From Bosea sp. AS-1 (GTDB lineage Bacteria > Pseudomonadota > Alphaproteobacteria > Rhizobiales > Beijerinckiaceae): 64,000 nucleotides of DNA. Location: assembly GCF_002220095.1 (NCBI RefSeq), contig NZ_CP022372.1, positions 4,498,501 through 4,562,500 of the forward strand. The letters are read 5' to 3'. This document shows, piece by piece, positions 34,932 through 42,645 of this stretch; positions within the stretch are counted from its first letter, which is position 1; each line of letters starts with the position of its first letter. Position numbers and translations under genes: made by a program. The notes beneath the pieces are model-generated. The model was given only the letters and a program-made list of their open reading frames with translations, did no database searches and had not been told where the DNA came from.

Positions 34932-35945
34932 TCAGTACGCTACCTTCCACATGTAGCGGCGGGTGGTCAGGGGCTGGTTGCGCAGCACGGAGAGATGCGC
35001 CGAGAAGCGCTTGAGCGCCGCCTGCAGGATATAGGGTGCGACAATGGGGCGGATTTCCGGGTCGACGCCCTTCATCGCGTAATCGCGGGAATCGTAGTTC
35101 ATCACGCGCCCGGCATAGGTGTCACAGAAGCTGGTGACGCGCTCCATCAAGGGCCGGCTCGGATCCTCGCCGGTGATCAGGATCATCGGCGTCTGCTTGT
35201 CGACGATCTCGAAGGGGCCGTGGAAGAACTCGGCCGCCTCGATCGGGTAGCTGTGCAGCCAGAGCATTTCCATCAGGATGCAGACGCCGAAGACATAGGC
35301 CGTGGTGAAGCCGGGGCCCGAGGCGACATGGTAGATGCGGTCGTCGCCGGCATAGGTGGCTGCATCGGCGGCAGCGCGGGCCTCGTTCTGCTCGGCCGCA
35401 TCGCACATCGCAGCCGGCAGCGCGTCGAGCGAAGCGAGCAGCTTGGCGCCGAGCGGCCAGTTTTCCTTGGCAGCCATCAGGCCGCCGACCAACGCCTGCA
35501 TCAGCATGAACATGGCGGCGAAGGATTCACTGGTGCTGCCGACGAGGAAATGCCGCGACACAGCCTGCGCCAATGGCTTGTCGCCATACTGGCTGAACGC
35601 GATGACCTGGCAGGGCTTATCCTTGAGGAACTGGGCTGCGGCGACGGTTTCCGGCGTCGTGCCGGATTTCGAGGCCAGCAGGACCAGCGTCCGCTCGTTC
35701 AGGCGCGGCGGGTCGATAGCCATGAACTCGGCCGGGAAATAGCGCCTCACTTCGATGCCAGCCGAATAGCGCTCAAGCCAGTACTGGATGCCCAACATCG
35801 CGCGGTTCGCCGAGCCGCAGGCGACGAGATAGATGCGGTCGATACGGGGGGCGAGCTCCTGCCCTAGCGCGAAGGCTGCCGGCAGCGCCCCGCGCGTCGG
35901 CTCCAGCCCGGACAGAACAGCCTCACGGTCGAAGGCGATGGACAT
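34932..35945 (-). CDS. SIS-domain deglycase, fructoselysine-6-phosphate deglycase (FrlB)-like
   Basis: The start at 35945 has GGAG upstream and gives 337 residues. Two SIS domains are visible: VACGSANRAMLGIQYWLER and LLASKSGTTPETVAAAQFL in the first, and the GPFEIVDKQTPMILITGED region in the second, with SEAAEFFHGPFE-like residues that in FrlB/GlmS-type proteins line the sugar-phosphate site. FrlB splits fructoselysine 6-phosphate into glucose 6-phosphate and lysine. It is the first gene of the leftward operon, with a perfect 20-bp palindrome 33 nt upstream. Confidence 0.88.
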   Translation of the reverse strand: MSIAFDREAVLSGLEPTRGALPAAFALGQELAPRIDRIYLVACGSANRAMLGIQYWLERYSAGIEVRRYFPAEFMAIDPPRLNERTLVLLASKSGTTPETVAAAQFLKDKPCQVIAFSQYGDKPLAQAVSRHFLVGSTSESFAAMFMLMQALVGGLMAAKENWPLGAKLLASLDALPAAMCDAAEQNEARAAADAATYAGDDRIYHVASGPGFTTAYVFGVCILMEMLWLHSYPIEAAEFFHGPFEIVDKQTPMILITGEDPSRPLMERVTSFCDTYAGRVMNYDSRDYAMKGVDPEIRPIVAPYILQAALKRFSAHLSVLRNQPLTTRRYMWKVAY

Positions 35946-35978
35946 GGGAGGCTCCAAACGGGCTATCCAAGGGCAGCA

Positions 35979-35998
35979 GAATTGGTATACACCAATTC
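35979..35998. promoter_or_regulatory. GntR/HutC-type operator, perfect palindrome (site A)
   Basis: GAATTGGTATACACCAATTC has perfect 8-bp arms around ATAC. It lies 33 nt before the deglycase start and 139 nt before the divergent GntR gene. A half site, TATACCAATT, follows at 36001-36010. The GGTATANACC core is of the kind bound by HutC-subfamily GntR regulators. Binding here is inferred. Confidence 0.7.
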
Positions 35999-36137
35999 CA
36001 TATACCAATTGCTGTCAAGCCTATTCCAATTTTGGTGGGACACAGCCTTCCAACAGTAGCGCACCGGCAGCATTTCGCCTTAGAGATGCAGAACCCACCG
36101 CACGGGGGCAAAGGCCCGAAACACAGAGACGCAAGGC

Positions 36138-36884
36138 ATGTCCAAGCCGCTGAAGCGGGTGAAACCGATCTATGTCGAGGTGCAGGACTATCTCCTCGAC
36201 CTCATCGGAGGGCCGGACTACGGCCCGGGCGACCGGATCCCCTCGGAACGCACCCTCGCCGATACGCTCGGCTTCAACCGCATGACGGTCCGCAAGGCGA
36301 TCGACCGGCTGGTCGAACGCAACGTCCTGGAACGCAACGGAACCAGCGGCACGCGGATCCCGCTGGTGCAGGTGTCACGACCGATCGATGCGCCCGCTTC
36401 ACTCGGCATCACCCGCATCATTCGCAATGCAGGGGGAGAGCCCGGCAGCAAGCTGCTGCATTTCGGCGAGGAGAGTGCCACCGAGAGCGTCGCCCAGCGC
36501 CTCGAGCTGCCGCCGGGGAGCGAACTCATCATGGCGCGCCGCCTGCGGACCGTGAATGACGAAGCGTTCTGCATCGAAACGAGCTATCTGCCGGCACGGC
36601 GTGTTCCGGGCATCACGGCGGAGGACCTGCTCGGCGGCCAGTCCCTCTATGAATTGCTGCGGCAGCGCTACGGCATCGAGATCAGCATCCGTGATCGCGA
36701 AATCAGCGTCGGCACCGCAACGGAGCGGGAAGCTCAGGCGCTCGCGCTCACGCCGGGCTCGCCTACACTCGTCCTGCGGATCGTAGCGCGCGACGGCGAC
36801 GGGCGGCCGATCGAATACATGCGCTCCGTCAACCATCCCCACCACGTCGTCTTCCGCAGTTCCACGCCGCCCGCACCAGCATGA
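36138..36884 (+). CDS. GntR-family regulator, HutC/FrlR subfamily with UTRA domain
   Basis: The 248-residue protein has an N-terminal GntR winged helix (GDRIPSERTLADTLGFNRMTVRKAIDRLVERNVLERNGTSGT region, residues about 30-75) and a C-terminal UTRA ligand domain (ELIMARRLRTVNDEAFCIETSYLPARRVPGI, then GSPTLVLRIVARDGDGRPIEYMRSVN). It is divergent from the deglycase operon and is the obvious candidate to bind the palindromes at 35979, 39934 and 40143. The effector is probably a sugar-phosphate or Amadori intermediate, as for FrlR and NagR. Confidence 0.93.
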   Translation: MSKPLKRVKPIYVEVQDYLLDLIGGPDYGPGDRIPSERTLADTLGFNRMTVRKAIDRLVERNVLERNGTSGTRIPLVQVSRPIDAPASLGITRIIRNAGGEPGSKLLHFGEESATESVAQRLELPPGSELIMARRLRTVNDEAFCIETSYLPARRVPGITAEDLLGGQSLYELLRQRYGIEISIRDREISVGTATEREAQALALTPGSPTLVLRIVARDGDGRPIEYMRSVNHPHHVVFRSSTPPAPA

Positions 36885-36965
36885 TCGCAAGTCCGGGGCG
36901 GCCGGCGGATCAGGCGGCCGGCCAGCTTGCTTCCGCTTCTTCCTTACCTCCCCGGAGCCTTCGTG

Positions 36966-38288
36966 ATGGGCATTACCATCGAAACCATCGAGCCGGATCC
37001 ATCCCTCCCCAAAGCCAGCGACGTTGTGGTCATCGGCGGCGGCATCATCGGCATCACCACCGCGCTCTTCCTGGCGCGTGAAGGCATCTCGGTCACCGTT
37101 TGCGAGAAGGGCGAGGTCGGCCACGAACAGTCGGGACGCAACTGGGGCTGGGTCCGCATCATGGGGCGCGACCCCGGCGAAATTCCGCTCGGCCTCGAGA
37201 GCATGCGTCTCTGGTCGGACATGGACCGGCTGGTCGGAGGCGACACCGGTTTCACCCGCTCCGGCATTGTCTATGTCGCCGACACTGCGGCCAAGCTCGC
37301 GGAGCACGAGGCTTGGCTCGACCACGCCAAGACCTACCAGCTCGATTCGCGGCTGCTCAGCACGCGCGAGATCGATGCGGTGCTGCCCGGTGGAAAACGC
37401 ACTTTCGCCGGGGCGCTGTTCACGCCGAGCGATGCCCGCGCCGAGCCGCAGAAGGCCGTGCCAGCCATGGCGCGGGCGCTGCGCCGCCATGGTGGGACGG
37501 TCCTGACACGCTGCGCGGCCCGGGGTATCGAAACCGCCGGCGGGCGCGTCAGCGCGGTCGTCACCGAGCGCGGCCGTATCCCCTGTCAGCGCGTCGTATT
37601 GGCGGGCGGCGCCTGGTCGCGGCTTTTCCTCGGCAATCTCGGCATCGATTTTCCGCAGCTCAAGGTCCTGGGCTCGGTGTTTCGGACAGAACCTCTGGAC
37701 GGCCCGCCGACCCATGCCGTCGGCGCCTCGGATTTCGCTTTCCGCAAGCGCCAGGACGGCGGCTATACCATCGCTCACCGGGGCGCGAGCGTCGCAGAGA
37801 TCGTCCCTGACAGCTTCAGGTTGCTCTTCGATTTCCTGCCCTCGCTCGTCAAGCAGCGCCATGAGCTGCGGCTCAGGCTCGGCGAACGCTTCATGGAAGA
37901 GGCCCGTACGCAGAAAAGCTGGGCGCTCGACGCCGAAACCCCCTTCGAGCGCATGCGCGTTCTCGACCCCAAGCCGTCCGAAGCCATCCTGCAGGAGGCT
38001 CGACGTAACCTGACGGCAGCCTTTCCCGCCTTTGCCGGCCTGAAGGTGAAGGAAAGCTGGGGCGGCCTGATCGACGCCACCCCCGATGCCGTCCCTGTCA
38101 TCGGCGAGGTGCCGCGCCTGCCCGGCCTCTTCATCGCCAGCAGCTTTTCAGGCCATGGCTTCGGCATCGGCCCCGGCGCGGGCCGGCTGGTCGCCGATCT
38201 GGTCAGCGGCCGCACGCCGATAATCGATCCCAGGCCTTTCCGGCTGGAACGCTTTGCGCGGCTCGAACGCACCACGCGCGCGAGCTAG
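36966..38288 (+). CDS. FAD-dependent amine oxidoreductase (DAO family), copy 1
   Basis: The ATG at 36966 has GGAG eight to nine nt upstream and gives 440 residues. The FAD loop is VVVIGGGIIGITTALFLAREGISVTVCEKG (about residues 20-49). RNWGWVRIMGRDPGEIPL follows, and the C-terminal GGLIDATPDAVPVIGEV and SGHGFGIGPGAGRLVADL are typical of sarcosine/D-amino-acid/fructosyl-amino-acid oxidases. Next to frl-like genes, a secondary amine such as a fructosyl amino acid is plausible. It follows the GntR gene in the same direction. Confidence 0.9.
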   Translation: MGITIETIEPDPSLPKASDVVVIGGGIIGITTALFLAREGISVTVCEKGEVGHEQSGRNWGWVRIMGRDPGEIPLGLESMRLWSDMDRLVGGDTGFTRSGIVYVADTAAKLAEHEAWLDHAKTYQLDSRLLSTREIDAVLPGGKRTFAGALFTPSDARAEPQKAVPAMARALRRHGGTVLTRCAARGIETAGGRVSAVVTERGRIPCQRVVLAGGAWSRLFLGNLGIDFPQLKVLGSVFRTEPLDGPPTHAVGASDFAFRKRQDGGYTIAHRGASVAEIVPDSFRLLFDFLPSLVKQRHELRLRLGERFMEEARTQKSWALDAETPFERMRVLDPKPSEAILQEARRNLTAAFPAFAGLKVKESWGGLIDATPDAVPVIGEVPRLPGLFIASSFSGHGFGIGPGAGRLVADLVSGRTPIIDPRPFRLERFARLERTTRAS

Positions 38289-38354
38289 GCTGGCGCGAAA
38301 GCAGCCAGCCCCCGTGCGAGGCTGGCCGGACCTCCCGAAAGAACCGACCCGCGC

Positions 38355-39881
38355 TCAGGCGAGCGCGGCCTCGTCGAGCGAATAGGCCGAGAAGAAGTTC
38401 GTTCCGCCCGGATAGCATTTAAAGCCGCTTAGGCCGGCGACCATGGCATAGCCTTGCGAGCGCCAGGCGAGACCGACGAGCGGGGCCTGCTCCAGCGCGT
38501 ATTTCTCCAGCTCCGCATAAACCGCCTTGCGCTTGACCGGGTCGAACTCCGCGCGCCCCTTGGCGAAGAGGGCATGGATCTCGGGCGTCGGAATCTGCCA
38601 GCTCCGGGCCATATTGGCGGGCAGGTCGCCATCGATCAGAGGCGCGAGCCCATCGGGATCGTTGTTGTCCGCCGTCGTGCCCTGCACCATGAAATCGTAA
38701 CGGCCCTTGCCCGCCAGGTCGACGCGTGCGGCCCAGTCCGGTAGATTCAGGTTCGCCTGGATGCCGATCTCGGCGAGATTGGCCTGCACCACCTCGGCCG
38801 TCGACTTGTGCATGCCATACTGTGCCGTCGAGAGCAGCGTACAGGAGAAGCCGTTCGGCACCCCGGCCTCGGCCATCAGCTTCTTCGCCTTGGCGGGATC
38901 GTAATTCCAGAACCCCGAGCGTGCTTTGTCGAAATAGGGACTGCTTGACGGGATCGGGATGCCCTCAAGCTTGCTGCCCCGACCGAAAAAAGCCGCCTGG
39001 ACGATGTCTTCGCGGCGAATGGCGTGGGCCACCGCCTGACGCAGCCGGACATCCTTGAACGGACCGGCGCCACCGTTGAAGTTCAATCCCATGAAGGGAC
39101 CGTCCACCGCGACGAGCCGCAGGCGGGAATCCTTCTCGATCGTGCCCATGGATTGCCAGGGAACGTATTCGATCAGATCTACATCGCCGGCCTGAAGCGC
39201 GGCGACGCGGAGATTCTCGTCGGCATAGGCGACGAGCTTGATGCCGTCGAGCTTCGGGAGGCCCGGCTTGTAGTATTTGTCGAACTTGGCCACTTCGATC
39301 GAGGCGCCGCGTTCCTGTCCTTTGAGCGTGAACGGCCCCGCGCCGACGCCGAGACCGGCCCGGCCCTCGATCGAATCCTTGGCGATGATCGGCATATGCG
39401 GACTGGCGAGCCAGATCGGCAGCGTCACGGTCGGCTGCTTCATGACGATGCGGACGGTGCGTGCGTCAGGGGTCTCGATGCGTTCGACGCCGCTGAACTC
39501 GGCCTTCAGGAAAGCCGTCGAATTCGGCGCCGCGACCTGCTCCAACGTCCATTTCACATCCTCGGACGTGACCGGCTTTCCGTTATGGAAGCTCGCCTGG
39601 CGCAGCTTGAAGACCCAGCCGGTCTCCCCCTCGCGCTCCCAGCTCTCGGCGAGTTCCGGCCTGACTTCGCCCTTTTCGTCAAAGCCGGTCAGCCCGCGAA
39701 AGATCAGCAGCTTGACCGTGAGCGCAGCCGTGCCGGTATGGAGCCAGGGCTGCAGGCTGGGCGGAAAGCTCGACAGACCGAAGCGCAACACTTTGCTCCC
39801 GGCCTGTGCGTGGGCTCGCAGTCCCAGGAGAGGCAAGCCTGCGCCGGCGGCGAGCAGACTGCGGCGAGAGATCGACACCAT
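38355..39881 (-). CDS. Peptide-type ABC transporter substrate-binding protein (family 5), copy 1
   Basis: The ATG at 39881 has GGAGGG about eight nt upstream and gives 508 residues; the frame to 40064 includes the operator and is rejected. A Tat-like signal (SISRRSLLAAGAGLPLLGL) precedes a family-5 mature protein: GLTGFDEKGEVRPELAESWE, VTSEDVKWTLE, VRLRQAVAHAIRREDIVQAAFFG. It is transcribed alone and leftward from a control region with two palindromes, convergent with the FAD oxidoreductase gene. No permease lies beside it on this strand. It could feed one of the two permease pairs at 44-50 kb. Confidence 0.93.
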   Translation of the reverse strand: MVSISRRSLLAAGAGLPLLGLRAHAQAGSKVLRFGLSSFPPSLQPWLHTGTAALTVKLLIFRGLTGFDEKGEVRPELAESWEREGETGWVFKLRQASFHNGKPVTSEDVKWTLEQVAAPNSTAFLKAEFSGVERIETPDARTVRIVMKQPTVTLPIWLASPHMPIIAKDSIEGRAGLGVGAGPFTLKGQERGASIEVAKFDKYYKPGLPKLDGIKLVAYADENLRVAALQAGDVDLIEYVPWQSMGTIEKDSRLRLVAVDGPFMGLNFNGGAGPFKDVRLRQAVAHAIRREDIVQAAFFGRGSKLEGIPIPSSSPYFDKARSGFWNYDPAKAKKLMAEAGVPNGFSCTLLSTAQYGMHKSTAEVVQANLAEIGIQANLNLPDWAARVDLAGKGRYDFMVQGTTADNNDPDGLAPLIDGDLPANMARSWQIPTPEIHALFAKGRAEFDPVKRKAVYAELEKYALEQAPLVGLAWRSQGYAMVAGLSGFKCYPGGTNFFSAYSLDEAALA

Positions 39882-39933
39882 CGAATACCCCTCCCTATTT
39901 TGGCGGCTTGAGCAGCCGAGCAGGAAGAATGGT

Positions 39934-39947
39934 TTGGTATATACCAA
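39934..39947. promoter_or_regulatory. GntR/HutC-type operator (site B)
   Basis: TTGGTATATACCAA is a perfect 14-bp palindrome with the same TTGGT/ACCAA arms as site A. It lies 52 nt upstream of the binding-protein start, so it probably controls that leftward gene. Confidence 0.65.
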
Positions 39948-40142
39948 CTTGTCAATGCTCCCTGACAACGACCGGGCGCGATGGGCCGGCAGGACGAAAA
40001 ATGCAGCCCGAGCAGCATCGTTTCTTCCGAACAGCTCAACGCAAGCGTTTTTCTGCGAGCCCAATGGGGCTGCAGAAACATTCTATCGTTGCCGCGCTCG
40101 CCGATCGGGCAACAATCATGTCCTTGACAGCCCAAAACAACT

Positions 40143-40162
40143 CGAATGGTATACACCAATTC
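40143..40162. promoter_or_regulatory. GntR/HutC-type operator (site C)
   Basis: This 20-bp block matches site A at 17 positions. The right half ATACACCAATTC is identical and the left half keeps TGGT. It lies 65 nt upstream of the Rid-family gene and probably controls the long rightward operon. Confidence 0.65.
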
Positions 40163-40227
40163 CTGCGATTGGATGCCTTCGGACCCGAACCATCCGGCAG
40201 CGCGGGCCGCTCCTCCCGGAGGCCGTC

Positions 40228-40656
40228 ATGAGCGAGATCGTCAAAGTCAAATCCGGCAGCAAATACGAGACGCTGAACAGCTATTCGCGGGTCGTGGTCG
40301 CCGGCGACATGATCTTCGTCTCGAACACGGCGGGACGAAACTACAAGACCCGCGCCATCGCGCCTGACGCCAAGGGGCAGGCCGAGCAGGCCTTCCACAA
40401 TATCGAGGGCGCGCTGGCGGCCGTCGGTGCCTCGCTGAAGGATGTTGTCGCGATCAAGGTCTTCGTGCCCGATATCACCGACATGGATGAGGTCAACGAG
40501 GTGGTCGGCCGCAAGTTCAGGGATATCGACCCGGCCAACACCACGACCTGCACGCCGCTCGGCCAGCCCGAACTCAAGGTCGAGTTCGAAGTCACCGCCT
40601 ACAAGCGGCGCAATCCGGATCAGCCCGAGCAGCGCATCAGCGTCGATCTCTCCTGA
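40228..40656 (+). CDS. Rid (YjgF/YER057c/UK114) family protein lacking the catalytic arginine
   Basis: The 142-residue protein has GGAGG six nt before its ATG. The Rid fold is evident from VVAGDMIFVSNTAG, AEQAFHNIEGALAAVGASLKDVVAIKVFV and the terminal LKVEFEVTAYK. True RidA has an arginine (Arg105 in the best-known members) two residues before a conserved Cys. Here the position is a threonine in NTTTCTP (T106, C108). Imine or enamine deaminase activity by the known mechanism is therefore doubtful, and another role or other residues must apply. It leads a rightward operon with an FAD amine oxidoreductase, which would generate imines. Confidence 0.9.
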   Translation: MSEIVKVKSGSKYETLNSYSRVVVAGDMIFVSNTAGRNYKTRAIAPDAKGQAEQAFHNIEGALAAVGASLKDVVAIKVFVPDITDMDEVNEVVGRKFRDIDPANTTTCTPLGQPELKVEFEVTAYKRRNPDQPEQRISVDLS

Positions 40657-40670
40657 GACCGGGCTCTGCC

Positions 40671-41828
40671 ATGCCGGATGTCGTCATCGTCGGAGGGGGG
40701 ATCAGCGGAGTTTCGGCCGCCTACGAGATCGCACGAGCGGGCCACTCCGTAACGCTGCTCGAAGCGCGCGGCCTGGCCGCGATGGCGTCGAGCTGGACGC
40801 TCGGCGGCGTGCGCCAATCGGGGCGCGATCCGGCCGAGCTGCCGCTAGCGAAAGCCGCGGTCGAGCGCTGGGGCGGGCTCGACGCCGAGCTCGACGCATC
40901 CACGGGCTATCGCCGGCAAGGCAATCTGCGGCTGGCGCGGACCGAGGCGGAAGTCGTGGTCATCCGCGAACTGGTCACGCAGCAGAGCAAGCTCGGGCTC
41001 ACCATCGAATACCTGCCGGACAACGCGGCGGTGCGGGCCCGGGCGCCGGCGATCGGACCCGGCATCCTTGCCGCCTCGTTCTGTCCCGGCGACGGCCATG
41101 CCGATCCTGTCCCCGCCGTGCAGGCCTATGCCGAGGCCGCCCGTCGACACGGCGCCACGATCCGCGAGGGCGTGCCGGTTCGTGCCCTGCCCCGTTCCGG
41201 CGATCGGATCACCGGCGTCGAAACGCAGGCCGGCGAGACCATCGCGGCCGATCGCGTCATCGTGGCGGCGGGCATCCATACGCCCGAGCTGCTCGGGCCA
41301 CTTGGTCTTGCCCTGCCGCTAACCGTGAAGCTGGTCTGCGTCATGCAGAGTGTGCCGCTACCACCGCTACTTGCGCCGGTCTTCGGCGTCGCCAATGCGG
41401 ACTGCGCCGGACGGCAGGAAATCGACGGGCGGCTGCGTGTCACCACCGGCATCGGCGACTGGCCGCATGATCCTGCGAGCTGGAACGAAGCCTCGCTCGC
41501 CCCGCGCAGCCGCGACGTCGCCGCGCTGATCGCCCGCACGACGCTGGTCCTGCCGGCTCTCGCCGATGCCGGCATCGCCCGTCTCTGGGGTGGGCTCATC
41601 GATCTCACGCCGGATGCACTGCCCGCGATCGATGCCGATACCGGCCTCGACGGCCTCGTCGTTGCGGCCGGCTTCTCCGGGCACGGCTTCGGGATCGGCC
41701 CCGTCACCGGCGAGATTTTGGCCGACCTCGCCTTGTCGCGCCGGCCGCGCTTCGACCTCTCGCCCTTCCGGCTGAGCCGGTTCGCGGGCGGCCGGAACGC
41801 CCCTGCCGAACTCACCTTGCACGGATAG
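40671..41828 (+). CDS. FAD-dependent amine oxidoreductase (DAO family), copy 2
   Basis: The 385-residue flavoprotein begins PDVVIVGGGISGVSAAYEIARAGHSVTLLEARG, a complete FAD-binding loop. It continues with GVRQSGRDPAELPLAKAAV and ends with LWGGLIDLTPDALPAID and SGHGFGIGPVTGEILADLAL, very similar to copy 1 at 36966. It probably oxidises a secondary amine or D-amino acid. It is co-transcribed with the Rid-family gene 14 nt upstream and the SDR gene 13 nt downstream. Confidence 0.92.
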   Translation: MPDVVIVGGGISGVSAAYEIARAGHSVTLLEARGLAAMASSWTLGGVRQSGRDPAELPLAKAAVERWGGLDAELDASTGYRRQGNLRLARTEAEVVVIRELVTQQSKLGLTIEYLPDNAAVRARAPAIGPGILAASFCPGDGHADPVPAVQAYAEAARRHGATIREGVPVRALPRSGDRITGVETQAGETIAADRVIVAAGIHTPELLGPLGLALPLTVKLVCVMQSVPLPPLLAPVFGVANADCAGRQEIDGRLRVTTGIGDWPHDPASWNEASLAPRSRDVAALIARTTLVLPALADAGIARLWGGLIDLTPDALPAIDADTGLDGLVVAAGFSGHGFGIGPVTGEILADLALSRRPRFDLSPFRLSRFAGGRNAPAELTLHG

Positions 41829-41841
41829 GATATCGCCCGCC

Positions 41842-42555
41842 ATGCTGTCTCCAGATGGACGCGTCATCCTGATTTCCGGGGCCAATCGTGGCATCGGCCG
41901 CGCCATCGCCGAGCTGCTGCAGGCGCGGGGCTACAGCTTGAGTCTCGGCGGGCGCGACCTGAACTCCCTGAGAGCCATGAGTGCCGACTGGGACCCGTCG
42001 CATCTCCATCTCGCTCGCTACGATGCGAATGACTGGACGAGCCATCGCGCCTGGATCGATGCCGCCGCCGCGCGTTTCGGTCGGATCGACGGCCTCGTCA
42101 ACAATGCCGGCATGAGCAGCCACATGACCTTGCGCGCACCGGACGAGGCTACGCTCGATGCGATATGGGCCGTGAACTGCAAGGGGCCGCTCAACCTGAT
42201 CCATTGCGCGCTGCCGCATCTGGAGGCCTGCGGCACCGGGCGCATCGTCAATGTCGCGTCGATGTCGGGCAAGCGGGTGCGCAACGACCATGTCGCCTAC
42301 AACATGACCAAGCATGCGATGATCGCGCTCAACCACGCGGCGCGGCGGATCGCCTGGGACAAGGGCGTACGGGCGACGGCGGTCTGCCCCTCCTTCGTGC
42401 GGACCGACATGACGGCCACGAACAAGGCGCTGCCGCCGGAAGCGATGTCCCAGCCAGCCGATCTCGCGGAGCTGGTTGCCACGGTGCTGGCCCTGCCCAA
42501 CAATGCCACCGTCGCGGAATTGCTCGTCAATTGCAGGCTGGAGGATACGCTTTAG
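41842..42555 (+). CDS. Short-chain dehydrogenase/reductase
   Basis: The 237-residue classical SDR has the cofactor loop ILISGANRGIGRAIAELL, an NNAG block (GLVNNAGMS), catalytic Ser in VASMSGKR and YxxxK in AYNMTKHAM. The Arg-containing segment after the second strand (LGGRDLNSL) suggests NADP(H) preference. Substrate unknown; as part of the operon it may reduce a sugar- or amino-acid-derived carbonyl. Confidence 0.92.
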   Translation: MLSPDGRVILISGANRGIGRAIAELLQARGYSLSLGGRDLNSLRAMSADWDPSHLHLARYDANDWTSHRAWIDAAAARFGRIDGLVNNAGMSSHMTLRAPDEATLDAIWAVNCKGPLNLIHCALPHLEACGTGRIVNVASMSGKRVRNDHVAYNMTKHAMIALNHAARRIAWDKGVRATAVCPSFVRTDMTATNKALPPEAMSQPADLAELVATVLALPNNATVAELLVNCRLEDTL

Positions 42556-42645
42556 CTTCGGACGTTCCGCCGGAGATCACGGCCCCGAAGAGGTCGACGC
42601 CGGATCGAGATCACCGATCATCAACGACAAAAGCAGGGGACAATC

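Noticed and set aside
40228..40656. Longer start at 39277 for the Rid-family gene
   Set aside because: The extension is antisense to the binding-protein gene and crosses two operators. The ATG at 40228 has a good ribosome binding site and gives the normal Rid length.
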